A stretch of DNA of 64,000 nucleotides from Olsenella uli DSM 7084 (lineage in GTDB: Bacteria; Actinomycetota; Coriobacteriia; Coriobacteriales; Atopobiaceae), in assembly GCF_000143845.1 (NCBI RefSeq), contig NC_014363.1:1101186-1165185 (forward strand). Direction: 5' to 3'. How positions within the stretch are numbered: the stretch's first letter is position 1; each line of letters starts with the position of its first letter. The notes beneath the pieces are model-generated. The model did no database searches, was not told the DNA's origin, and was given only the letters and a program-made list of their open reading frames with translations. Below are positions 30,099-38,222 of the stretch, in pieces. Made by a program: the position numbers and the translations under genes.

Positions 30099-31343
30099 CT
30101 AGATCAGGGAGTCGGGGTCGTCGCTGACGGAATCCGCGGGCATCGAGGCGAGCTTCTCGTGCACGCCGCAATAGCGCGACCCAGGGCGGGCCATGTTGCG
30201 GCATTGGACCCCGTTGGCCCCGACGTACTCGCAGCGGTACTCGCCGTCCTCCCCGGCAAGCTCGACCTCCTTGGGCATGTCACGCAGGATGTCGGCCGCC
30301 AGGGACTCGTTCTTGATGTCGATGTGCATGCCGGTCAGGCGCGCGGCGAGGCGGGCGTTCTGCCCCTCCTTGCCGATGGCCAGGGAGAGCTGGTCGTCGG
30401 GGACGATGACCGTGGCGTAGTTGTTCTCGGGATCGACGATGACGCGTGAGACGCGCGCCGGCGAGAGAGCGTTGGCGACGCAACGTGAGGGGTCGTCGCT
30501 CCACAGCACGACGTCGACACGCTCCCCACGCAGCTCGGAGACGACGGTGCGCACGCGGCTGCCCTTGGGGCCGACGCAGGCACCCACGGGGTCGAGACGG
30601 TCGTCCAGCGAGGACACGGCGACCTTGGAGCGCACGCCCGCCTCGCGCGCGACGGAACGGACCTCGACGACACCCTCGTAGACCTCGGGAACCTCGAGCT
30701 CGAAGAGCCTGCGGATGAGGTCGGGGTGGGTACGGGAGACGACGATCGAGGGACGCTGGCGCTCGCCGCGGATGGGCGGCTGGTTGCTGTTGGGGTCGCG
30801 CACGTCGACTATGATCGCACGGATGCGCTGGTTGTGGATGTAGCGCTCGCCTACAGGCCGCTCGTTGCGCTCGTCTGGGTAGCGGCGCTGATCGAAGTAG
30901 GGCAGCTCGGCCTCGACGCCCTCGCGGATCTTGATGAAGGCGAAGTCGGGGGTGGTCTGCAGCACGGTGCCGGTGATGATGTCGCCCACTCGCTGAGAGA
31001 ACTCCTCGAAGATCTGCTGACGGGCAGAGTTGCGCACGATCTCGGCAATCTCGGACTTGGCGTGCTGCGCGGCGATGCGCGAGGCGTCCTTGGGCGTGAC
31101 GTCGACCTCCTCGAAGTTGTCGAACTCGCCAGTCTCGTCGTTGATGTCCCCCTCGGGAACGAGCTTGTAGACGTAGACGCGTCCGGTCGCACGGTCAATG
31201 GTGACGCGTGCTCCGAAGTCGAGGTGCAGGATCTCGGCGTAACTCTTGGCCAGGGATTGCTCGAGGCGGTCGATGAGGTAGAGCTCGTCGATGTGCTTCT
31301 CCTGGCAGAGCGCCATCAGTGCTTCCATCATTTCGGATGCCAT
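30099..31343 (-). CDS. nusA: Transcription termination/antitermination protein NusA with C-terminal Cys/His motif
   Basis: Binds RNA polymerase and nascent RNA to control pausing, termination and antitermination. The 414-residue protein has the N-terminal polymerase-binding domain, an S1 domain ([18 protein letters not shown]), and two KH domains ([17 protein letters not shown] and [17 protein letters not shown]). Past the second KH domain it has an unusual tail with C-x8-C-x9-C-x2-H spacing ([12 protein letters not shown], then SRYCGVH), which looks like a small metal site. The ylxR/rnpM gene normally found between nusA and infB is absent: only 55 nt separate the two genes. GGAAGGAAG precedes the ATG. 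Confidence 0.95.
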   Translation of the reverse strand: MASEMMEALMALCQEKHIDELYLIDRLEQSLAKSYAEILHLDFGARVTIDRATGRVYVYKLVPEGDINDETGEFDNFEEVDVTPKDASRIAAQHAKSEIAEIVRNSARQQIFEEFSQRVGDIITGTVLQTTPDFAFIKIREGVEAELPYFDQRRYPDERNERPVGERYIHNQRIRAIIVDVRDPNSNQPPIRGERQRPSIVVSRTHPDLIRRLFELEVPEVYEGVVEVRSVAREAGVRSKVAVSSLDDRLDPVGACVGPKGSRVRTVVSELRGERVDVVLWSDDPSRCVANALSPARVSRVIVDPENNYATVIVPDDQLSLAIGKEGQNARLAARLTGMHIDIKNESLAADILRDMPKEVELAGEDGEYRCEYVGANGVQCRNMARPGSRYCGVHEKLASMPADSVSDDPDSLI

Positions 31344-31392
31344 GTTTCTTCCTTCCCGGGAGGGGCGAACGGATTCTCGAGACGCCTTGCGG

Positions 31393-31866
31393 CTAGTCGA
31401 AGTCGGGTCTGACGTGGCAGGACTTTATGTCGTCGAGGGCGAGGGAGACGCGCTCTTCGCCGCACTCGACGACGACCCTGCCTCCCTCGACGCCCAGCAG
31501 CCTGCCCGTGAAGCGGCGGCGACCCTCGCGAGCGAAGGTCTTGAGGGAGACGTCACTGCCCGCAAAGCGCTCGAAGTCGCGCTCCTTGCGCAGCGGTCGC
31601 GCGAGACCCGGCGAGGACACCTCGAGGACGTAGGATCCCGCGATGGGATCCGCGTCGTCCAGGACCTCGTTGATCCAGCCGCTCTGGGCGGCAACCTCGT
31701 CGAGCGAGATCGTGGGGACCCCCTCGTCCGCATGGTCGATCCTCACGCGCACGACGGGGGCCTTGCTCGAGCCCACGACCTCGACGTCCACGACGTCGAT
31801 GCCATGCGACCGAGCCGCATCTTCGAGCGCGGTCACCAGTTGCCTCTCAAGGTCGGTCGTTGCCAC
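31393..31866 (-). CDS. rimP: Ribosome maturation factor RimP
   Basis: Needed for 30S subunit maturation. The 157-residue protein has the N-terminal alpha/beta domain (ALEDAARSHGIDVVDVEVVG) with the signature LEVSSPGLARPLRKERDFERFAG, and a C-terminal SH3-like barrel ending LALDDIKSCHVRPDF. I choose the GTG at 31866 (VATTDLERQLV) because GGGAGGAG lies 8 nt upstream and the family N terminus matches. It is the first gene of the rimP-nusA-infB-rbfA-nrnA-truB-ribF-dnaG-rpoD series and has a strong promoter about 100 bp upstream. Confidence 0.93.
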   Translation of the reverse strand: MATTDLERQLVTALEDAARSHGIDVVDVEVVGSSKAPVVRVRIDHADEGVPTISLDEVAAQSGWINEVLDDADPIAGSYVLEVSSPGLARPLRKERDFERFAGSDVSLKTFAREGRRRFTGRLLGVEGGRVVVECGEERVSLALDDIKSCHVRPDFD

Positions 31867-31965
31867 GCGATACTCCTCCCGGCAGACGGACCGTCTGCAT
31901 ACCAAAAGGAAGCAGGGCAAAGGAGCTGCCCCACTTCCTCGTACGTTCACAATTGAGCTTCACAT

Positions 31966-31994
31966 AATATAGCCAACGTCGCCACCGGTGGCAA
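31966..31994 (-). promoter_or_regulatory. Promoter of the rimP-nusA-infB operon
   Basis: On the minus strand TTGCCA (31989-31994) and TATATT (31966-31971) are exactly 17 bp apart. The predicted start near 31959 leaves a leader of about 93 nt before rimP. It is the best-matching sigma-70 promoter in the window and would serve about 11 kb of genes down to rpoD. Confidence 0.75.
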
Positions 31995-32055
31995 GGGGGA
32001 ATCACGCACATATTACCCGCACGAGCGATGGCATTCGGGACCGACGGCCATGCCC

Positions 32056-33123
32056 CTAGCTCCGTTTGCAGGGGATGGGGCGTGGCGGCGTCTTGGGCTT
32101 CCTGGCACCCGCCATCACGACGGCGCCCTCCCCGCAAGCCTCCAGGCACCTGCCGCACTGGATGCAGGCCTTCTGGTCAATGACGTGGACGAACTTGTCC
32201 TTGCCCGTGATCGCGTCCTCCTCACAGGCGGCGAGGCAGTCACCGCAGCCGGTGCAGCGCGACACGAGGATGTGGTAGGTCATGAACGCCTTGCACTCGC
32301 CCGCAGGGCAGCTCCTCTTGCTGACGTGCCGATCGAGCTCGTCGCCAAAGAGGTCGATGCCCTCTTGCACGGTACGCGCCATGATGCGCCCCAGCTCGCA
32401 GAGCGACTGGGTGGACATGGTCGGGCAGAGGTCGCGCATGAGGTCGAGGTCGCCCATGCGGCCCCTCTTCCCCACCGCGTCACCCAGGATCGTTTCGAGC
32501 TGATAGCCGCCCTCGTAGCCAAAGACGCAGCGCCCACAGCACTCCCGGTGGAAGGTTGTGGCGATCTCGTGCAGGGCGTTCGCCATGCAGTTGGCATCGG
32601 TGTAGACGCACATGTAGTCGCAGGAGAGCTCCATAGGCTCGTCCAGCTCGCCGGGCACCAGAAAACGGCTCTGCGGATATCCTAAGTAGACGGCCCTGAG
32701 CCCCTCGGTGGGGACGGCGGTGACCGAGAGGAGACCCGCAGCCGTGGTCGTAGCATCCACCTCGACGGGGTCATTCGCGCCTTCCAGCCACACACGCTTG
32801 GTGCCGTCCTGGCCGCAAAGCCACGCCTCACCCGAGACGACCTCGTCCTCGGCCGCACCCGTCACGGAAGATGGTACGGGCTTCTCGCCCGAAAGCAGCT
32901 TGGCAGCCGCCGTGTCGTTGCCATAGAGGAAGCCGATCGTCTCGTCCGCAAGGACCACCTTGCCTTCGCCGAAGCGGCTCGCAAGGTCGGTGCGGCCCTT
33001 GGGCAGGATGAGCGTGACGTCCTCGGATGCCGCCCGCTCGACGGCCTCGTCGAGGCGCTCCTCGAGCAGCCTCAGGGAGACGGGGGCCTGGCGGTAGACG
33101 GGCATGAAGTTGATGATGGTCAT
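32056..33123 (-). CDS. NuoF-C-terminal-domain / ferredoxin iron-sulfur protein
   Basis: Cytosolic electron carrier related to the iron-sulfur end of NuoF/HndC subunits. The 355 residues have a unique N-terminal region, an SLBB-like segment, and then the NuoF tail with cysteines in ECCGRCVFGYEGG and a later MSTQSLCELGR, which bind a [4Fe-4S] cluster. A C-terminal two-cluster ferredoxin follows (CTGCGDCLAAC and CIQCGRCLEAC). The Rossmann FMN/NADH-binding half of NuoF is missing, so it probably takes electrons from the partner encoded 16 nt upstream rather than from NADH itself. No hydrogenase gene is nearby. Its exact reaction is unknown. Confidence 0.75.
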   Translation of the reverse strand: MTIINFMPVYRQAPVSLRLLEERLDEAVERAASEDVTLILPKGRTDLASRFGEGKVVLADETIGFLYGNDTAAAKLLSGEKPVPSSVTGAAEDEVVSGEAWLCGQDGTKRVWLEGANDPVEVDATTTAAGLLSVTAVPTEGLRAVYLGYPQSRFLVPGELDEPMELSCDYMCVYTDANCMANALHEIATTFHRECCGRCVFGYEGGYQLETILGDAVGKRGRMGDLDLMRDLCPTMSTQSLCELGRIMARTVQEGIDLFGDELDRHVSKRSCPAGECKAFMTYHILVSRCTGCGDCLAACEEDAITGKDKFVHVIDQKACIQCGRCLEACGEGAVVMAGARKPKTPPRPIPCKRS

Positions 33124-33139
33124 GTGGTCCGTCCCCTCC

Positions 33140-35266
33140 CTAGTATTCGTTCCAGAGACGCGGCTTCTCGAGGGTCAGGCGCAGGTCGCACTGCAGGCAG
33201 CGGCTCGCCTCGCGCTTGGCCTCGGACTCGCTGAACGGGCACTCGAACGGCTCGAGGGCGCCCTTGCGCTCGGATGCCGGAACGAACTGGGGAAGGACCG
33301 GGCTGTCATAGAAGCCGGGGGCGGCCTTGCCGATACGCTGTTCGCCCTCCTCGCGGTCCAGCAGTTCCTCGCTGATGTCGCCGTCGCCTCCCAGGAAGCG
33401 GTCGATGGAGCTGGCGGCCTCGCGGCCCTGGGCGATGGCGGCGATCACGGACTTGGTACCGGTGACGTCATCGCCAGCGGAGAAGACGCCCTCGACGGAG
33501 GTCATGAGGCAACCGTCCGCGACGACGTAGGGACCGTGTGTGAGCGCGAGGCCCATGACCGGCGTATCCTCGGGCTTCTGGCCCACGGCGAAGATGACGT
33601 AGTCTGCCGGGAGCGTGAGCTCGGAGCCCTCCACGAGCTCGGTCACGGCGCGGTGGTTCTCGTCGAAGTAGAAGCGGGAGATCTTCTGGATAGTCATTCC
33701 TCCCACGAATCCCGGCTTCTCGGGGGACTCGTCGATGGAGTTGAAGGCGTGGGCGTCATGCAGGACGATACCCTCCTCGGCCGCCTCCTTGCGCTCCTCG
33801 GGGGTGGAGGTCATCCTGTCCTCGGCCTCGAGGCACGCCACGTCGACGCTCTTGGCGCCCAGGCGAACCGCCGTGCGTGCGCAGTCATAGGCGACGTTGC
33901 CCCCACCGAGGACGACGACGCGGCCCTCCTCGACGGGAAGGGGTTTGCCTTCGCGAGCGGCCTTCAGGAAGGCGGTATTAACGTAGACGTTCTTGAGGCC
34001 ATGTCCCTTCATGGGAAGCACGATACCCTGGTGGGTCCCCACCGTGACGAGGACGGCGTCGAAGTCGCCCCTGAGCGAGACGGGGTCAACAACGCGCTCG
34101 CCCAGCCTGAGGTCGATGCGCGGCCGAGGGTCTGTGCCCTGGGAGACCTCGAGGATCGTATCGATCTCTCTGTCGATGGCCTCGTCGGGCAGGCGGTAGG
34201 CCGGAATGCCATAGCGCAGCTGGCCGCCGGCCTTCTGATTGGCCTCGAACACGGTGACGCGATGGCCCTTCTCGGCGAGGTAGAGTGCGGCGGTGAGGCC
34301 TGCGGGGCCTGCGCCGATGACGGCAACCGACTTGCCCGTGAGGGGATCGTGGCGCACGCGGCTCTTCCAGGCGCCGTTGTCGCGCACTGCTGCCGCACGC
34401 TTCAGGCGGCAGATGGAGAGCGGTCCGTGCAGGTCGTTGCGCTTGCACTCGCCCTGGCAGTTGTGGGTGCAGATGGAACCCAGCGTCTCGGGGAAGGGGA
34501 CCCTCTCGCGCACGACGGCCGTGGCCTTCTCCCACTCTCCCTGCTTGATGTAGCGCAGGTAGCGCGGGATCTCGATGTGCGCAGGACAGCCGAAACGACA
34601 GGGGACGACGTTGTCCTCGCTGGAGCGCTCGGGCTTCGCCAGGCCGAGGGCATCGACAATCGAGCCGGTCGGGCATACCTCGACGCAGGCCCCGCAGAAG
34701 CGGCAGCCCGCCTCCTCGAGAGAGACGCCCCCGTCGATGCCGATGCGGATGCCGCTCTCGGTGCGCTGGTAGTCAAGGACACCCACGCCGCGCAGGTCGC
34801 GGCAGGCGCGCACGCAGCGGCCGCAGCGGATGCAGCGGGTGAACATGTGCGTGATGAGCGGGTTGGAGTCGTCCGTCGGGACGGAGCGGATCTTGCAGCG
34901 CCAGCGCGCGGGCGAGACGCCCATGTATTGGTACATGGACTGCAGCTCGCACACACCGTACTTGGGGCAGCCCGTGCAGTCGGCGGGATGTGTGGCGAGG
35001 ATGAGTTCCATCGCCATGCGACGGACCTTGTCGGCCACCACGCTCTCGGCGTCGACGGACATGCCCTCGCGCACCGTGGTCTTGCAGGCCGGCACAGCCT
35101 CGCCGTCACCGTCGACCTCGACCACGCAGAGACGACAGCCGCCCACCGCCTCGAGGTCGGGGTGCTTGCACAGGTGCGGGATGAAGATGCCGTTGTCCAG
35201 GGCCGCATCCAGAACGGAGGTGCCCCCCTCGGCCTTGACCTCCCGGCCGTTGATAGTCAGCTTCAC
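33140..35266 (-). CDS. NuoG-like iron-sulfur / GltD-like FAD-NAD(P)H oxidoreductase fusion
   Basis: Predicted to pass electrons between NAD(P)H, FAD and iron-sulfur clusters. The 708-residue protein starts with a [2Fe-2S] domain (CGGCRLC-type ligands in LEAVGGCRLCVVE), a His-Cys cluster region (HPADCTGCPKYGVC), and two ferredoxin clusters (CIRCGRCVRAC, CRFCGACVEVC). A GltD-like half follows, with a cysteine-rich bridge, an FAD site AVIGAGPAGLTAALYLAEKG and an NAD(P) site VVLGGGNVAYDCARTA. The GTG start has AGGAGAG 7 nt upstream. With the downstream ferredoxin protein it resembles an electron-input module for the flavoprotein genes upstream. The acceptor is not known. Confidence 0.82.
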   Translation of the reverse strand: MKLTINGREVKAEGGTSVLDAALDNGIFIPHLCKHPDLEAVGGCRLCVVEVDGDGEAVPACKTTVREGMSVDAESVVADKVRRMAMELILATHPADCTGCPKYGVCELQSMYQYMGVSPARWRCKIRSVPTDDSNPLITHMFTRCIRCGRCVRACRDLRGVGVLDYQRTESGIRIGIDGGVSLEEAGCRFCGACVEVCPTGSIVDALGLAKPERSSEDNVVPCRFGCPAHIEIPRYLRYIKQGEWEKATAVVRERVPFPETLGSICTHNCQGECKRNDLHGPLSICRLKRAAAVRDNGAWKSRVRHDPLTGKSVAVIGAGPAGLTAALYLAEKGHRVTVFEANQKAGGQLRYGIPAYRLPDEAIDREIDTILEVSQGTDPRPRIDLRLGERVVDPVSLRGDFDAVLVTVGTHQGIVLPMKGHGLKNVYVNTAFLKAAREGKPLPVEEGRVVVLGGGNVAYDCARTAVRLGAKSVDVACLEAEDRMTSTPEERKEAAEEGIVLHDAHAFNSIDESPEKPGFVGGMTIQKISRFYFDENHRAVTELVEGSELTLPADYVIFAVGQKPEDTPVMGLALTHGPYVVADGCLMTSVEGVFSAGDDVTGTKSVIAAIAQGREAASSIDRFLGGDGDISEELLDREEGEQRIGKAAPGFYDSPVLPQFVPASERKGALEPFECPFSESEAKREASRCLQCDLRLTLEKPRLWNEY

Positions 35267-35288
35267 GTTATGTCTCTCCTAGGGTCGA

Positions 35289-35354
35289 GCCCTGTGCGCT
35301 CCCTTCCCCTGAGGCGCGCACAGGGCAAGACGGGACCCTCGAGCGAGGGTCCCG
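35289..35354 (-). promoter_or_regulatory. Tandem perfect hairpins in an intercistronic gap
   Basis: GCCCTGTGCGC (35289-35299) pairs with GCGCACAGGGC (35316-35326), and CGGGACCCTC (35331-35340) pairs with GAGGGTCCCG (35345-35354). Neither is followed by a T run on the minus strand. They lie between the flavoprotein gene and the NuoG/GltD-like gene and may set their relative expression or protect mRNA ends. Confidence 0.55.
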
Positions 35355-35376
35355 CTCAGACGAGGCGTGCTGGGAG

Positions 35377-36906
35377 CTAGTCCCACTCCTCCTCGTCTCC
35401 ATCCGCGTAATCGAACGCTGCCATGGAGGCGTTCTCGCCTGCGATGCGACCGGAGTTGAGGCAGAAGCCCATGGTGTTGCCGGGGATGGAGTAGTTGTAG
35501 GAGTCACCGTAGATGGTGCAGGCGTCGGTGCCGACGCAGTAGAGGCCCGGAATGACCTTGTACTCGTCGTTCATGACCTCCATGCGGTCGTTGACCAGCA
35601 CGCCGCCCAGGGTGCCGTAGGCGCCCATGTACTGGCGGCAGGCGTAGAACGGGCCGCTCTCGAGCGGCTGCATGAACTGGCGCTCCTTCTCGAAGAGCTC
35701 ATCGTAGCCTGCGTGGCACATCTCGTTGTAGGCCTCGACGTTCTTGGACAGGCCCTCGGGGTCGATACCGATCTTCTCGGCGAGCTCCTCGAGCGTGTCG
35801 GCGCGGGCGATGACATGGTCGCCGTTGCCGTCGACATAGGTGTCGAGATCCTGCTCGAACTGCTCCTCGAAGTGCTCGTAGAGGTCGTGCGGGTGGACGT
35901 GAGAGACGATGTCAGGCCCGTTCTTCTTCCAGTTCTTGAGCATCCTGGAGTCGAAGAGGGCGAAGCCCACCTTACCCGGCAGGTGGTTGATGGCGTTGCC
36001 GACGAAGGTGGTGTTGAAGATGTCGTCCTCGGGCATGAAGCGCTCGCCGTTGCGGTCGCACCAATAGGTGGGCTGGCGGAAGGCGCCCTCGACGTAGAAG
36101 TGGTTCATGTTGTCAGGAAGCTGGTACATCATCTCCATGGTGACGGGCGTGCGGCCGGCGCCGACGGCGTGGCACATGTTGTAACCGTCGCCGTCCATGC
36201 CGGGCACGGCGAAGGAGTAGAGGTTCTTACCCCAGTCGAGGCCGATCTTCTCCTGGATCATCTTGGCGTTGGCGCCGAAGCCGCCGGTGGCGACGATGAC
36301 CGCCTTGCAGGAGACCTCGACCTCCCCGCCGTCCTTGTCGGCGGCGCGCACTCCTACGACGGCACCCCCGCCGTCGACGACGAGGCTCTTGCCGGGGGTC
36401 TCGAACAGGAACTCGACGCCGAGCTCCTGGGCGCGCTCGGTCATGCGCTTGGTCATCGTGGTCGCGGCGCGCGGGCCCGGCTCGGAGCCGTCCTCGGGCT
36501 GGACGACATGCCAGGTGTATTCGCCGTCGGCGTAGGCGCGGGTGCGCTCGCGGGCGCGGAACGCCGGGCGCACGGAGTTGAAGACGACGCCCATGTCCTG
36601 CAGCCATGAGATGGTGTCGCCGCTCTTGAAGTAGTATGCGCGCACCAAGCGGGGATCGACCTGATAGTGCGTATAGAACATGTGGCGGCGGAAGAGCTCG
36701 CCGGGCGTGACCTCGATCATGGACGCGCGCTGCACGGGCGAGCCGGCCGCACAGGGGCCCATGCCCATGTTGGCGGCGCCGCCGGTGTTGGAGGCCTTCT
36801 CCAGCGTGATGACGCTCGCGCCGCCCTCGGCCGCCGCGATGGAGGCCGCCAGGCCCGAGAGGCCCGCGGCAACGACGACGACGTCGCACTCAAGCTGCTT
36901 TGCCAT
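35377..36906 (-). CDS. Fumarate-reductase-like FAD-dependent oxidoreductase
   Basis: Member of the FAD-binding-2 family (fumarate reductase, urocanate reductase, 3-ketosteroid dehydrogenase). The 509-residue protein has an N-terminal FAD site, VVVAAGLSGLAASIAAAEGG, with TLEKASNTGGAANMGMG, and a C-terminal half with GTLGGVLVNDRMEV, IPGLYCVGTDA and SIPGNTMGFCLNSGRIAGENA, as in family members. The first Gly of the GxGxxG motif is Ala. There is no signal peptide, heme-binding or covalent-FMN domain, so it is cytosolic and must receive electrons from partner proteins. AGGAGGAG precedes the ATG. An alkene or enone reductase role is inferred; the substrate is unknown. Confidence 0.82.
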   Translation of the reverse strand: MAKQLECDVVVVAAGLSGLAASIAAAEGGASVITLEKASNTGGAANMGMGPCAAGSPVQRASMIEVTPGELFRRHMFYTHYQVDPRLVRAYYFKSGDTISWLQDMGVVFNSVRPAFRARERTRAYADGEYTWHVVQPEDGSEPGPRAATTMTKRMTERAQELGVEFLFETPGKSLVVDGGGAVVGVRAADKDGGEVEVSCKAVIVATGGFGANAKMIQEKIGLDWGKNLYSFAVPGMDGDGYNMCHAVGAGRTPVTMEMMYQLPDNMNHFYVEGAFRQPTYWCDRNGERFMPEDDIFNTTFVGNAINHLPGKVGFALFDSRMLKNWKKNGPDIVSHVHPHDLYEHFEEQFEQDLDTYVDGNGDHVIARADTLEELAEKIGIDPEGLSKNVEAYNEMCHAGYDELFEKERQFMQPLESGPFYACRQYMGAYGTLGGVLVNDRMEVMNDEYKVIPGLYCVGTDACTIYGDSYNYSIPGNTMGFCLNSGRIAGENASMAAFDYADGDEEEWD

Positions 36907-37057
36907 GTACTCCTCCTGATGTGTCTGCCTACCTGAAGCCGCCCACCTCGTGGCGAACGGCAGCGTTGCTGTCTACCTTCCCAGAATGCCGTCAGCGGGG
37001 CCATGTGCAATCGGACAAAGCTCGCGGTTCTGTCCCGCCCGCTCCCTGTGTGGGCAG

Positions 37058-38035
37058 CTAGGCGCGCACGGGCATGCTGGCCGAGACAAACGCCTTGTAG
37101 CGCGCGACGCGACGCTTGTACTCGTCGCCCTTCTGGAGCTGGGAAAGCTCGCCCTCCATGCGACCGATGTCCTCGCCGTGGATCTGCTTGCCCTCGGCGG
37201 TGTCGTGGGCGCGGAAGAGCCCACGCTCGTCGTGGGTTTCCTCGTCGAGGTAGACCACCTTGACGACGCCGCCTTCGAGCGTGACATGGCCCTCGAGGCC
37301 GCAGACCGAGCAGATGGCCTTGTCCGTGTCGGGGACCAGGTAGTAGTCGTTGGCATGGCAGTGCGGGCAGGTGCCGTCCTCGCCCTGGTACGCCGCGTGC
37401 TCGGGATCCTTTGCGGCGTTGGCCATGTTGGTGCCGATCTGATGGGCGCGCGCGACGACCTCGTCGTCGAGCAGCGCGCGCTTGGACCAGGGCACCCACT
37501 CGTTATCGATGACGCGCCAGGTGGGGGTCATGGCCTGGATGGCATGGTCGGACTGGACGTGCGTGCCCCAGTCGGACCCGCCGATGCCGATGTAGGAGAT
37601 GGGCTTGCCCGGACAGATGATGCGCGGGTCGGGCAGCTTCGCCTTGCCTCCCTCGGCGATGATCTTCTGGGCTATCTGGGTCGAGATGACGTTGTTGCCG
37701 GTGTCCATGCGGGGCCCGAAGCGGTCCATGATGGTGTGGAACAGGCCCGACGCGCCGGTCTCGAAGATGGGGTCGCAGATGACGATGCCATCGGCCTCGG
37801 CCATCTTGAAGAAGAGCCAATCGAAGTCGTCCTTGTGAATGCACATGTTGCCGCGGCCGCTCATCAGCATCTTGACGCAGGTGATACAGCCCGTGCAGTG
37901 TTTGATGTCCAGGTCCATCGCACGGATGAACTCGACCTCGCAGCCCCGCTCGGCAGCGCCCATCAGGGCCTCCTTGCAGATGCTGTCGTTGTTGCCGTTT
38001 TTGGTGCCGAAGGAAATGCCCAGAACCTTGGTCAT
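37058..38035 (-). CDS. Iron-sulfur flavoprotein / NAD(P)H-dependent FMN reductase family
   Basis: Flavodoxin-like FMN protein that could shuttle electrons or reduce small molecules. The 325-residue protein begins MTKVLGISFGTKNGNND, the FMN-phosphate loop, and then has CTGCITCVKML with a further cysteine (GNMCIHKDD), like the compact [4Fe-4S] motif of Isf proteins. Past the flavodoxin domain it has a zinc-ribbon-like CPHCHANDYYLV plus AICSVCGLEG, unusual for the family. The ATG at 38035 gives the family N terminus. It is first of the minus-strand redox genes, 187 nt below the pucR stop codon and 151 nt above the FAD protein gene. Confidence 0.8.
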   Translation of the reverse strand: MTKVLGISFGTKNGNNDSICKEALMGAAERGCEVEFIRAMDLDIKHCTGCITCVKMLMSGRGNMCIHKDDFDWLFFKMAEADGIVICDPIFETGASGLFHTIMDRFGPRMDTGNNVISTQIAQKIIAEGGKAKLPDPRIICPGKPISYIGIGGSDWGTHVQSDHAIQAMTPTWRVIDNEWVPWSKRALLDDEVVARAHQIGTNMANAAKDPEHAAYQGEDGTCPHCHANDYYLVPDTDKAICSVCGLEGHVTLEGGVVKVVYLDEETHDERGLFRAHDTAEGKQIHGEDIGRMEGELSQLQKGDEYKRRVARYKAFVSASMPVRA

Positions 38036-38222
38036 GGCGATCAGCTTCCTCTCCCGAACGGTGCGGCGAGCGACATCCCCCTGACGTCGCCCTTGCCATA
38101 CAGGGTAGATTTCGGGAGTGTTTCTGCCGTTATGCGAATGCCCAGTAAACGTGCGAGAAGAAATCACGTGCATTGTGCTCGTTGACAAACATGCAGGCAG
38201 GCATGTTAGCCATGACTCAGGG

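Noticed and set aside
26789-30127. A 1112-codon open frame on the plus strand, antisense to infB, rbfA and part of nrnA
   Set aside because: It mirrors well-conserved genes on the other strand, has long low-complexity Asp/Leu/Gly stretches and resembles no protein family. It is a by-product of GC-rich codons.
32056-35266. A bidirectional or bifurcating FeFe-hydrogenase complex
   Set aside because: The NuoF- and NuoG-like parts suggest it, but no hydrogenase large domain (H-cluster cysteines) is encoded in the window and the NuoF FMN half is missing.
33104-35380. A 758-codon open frame on the plus strand
   Set aside because: It is fully antisense to the NuoG/GltD-like gene, with no protein motif or ribosome binding site.
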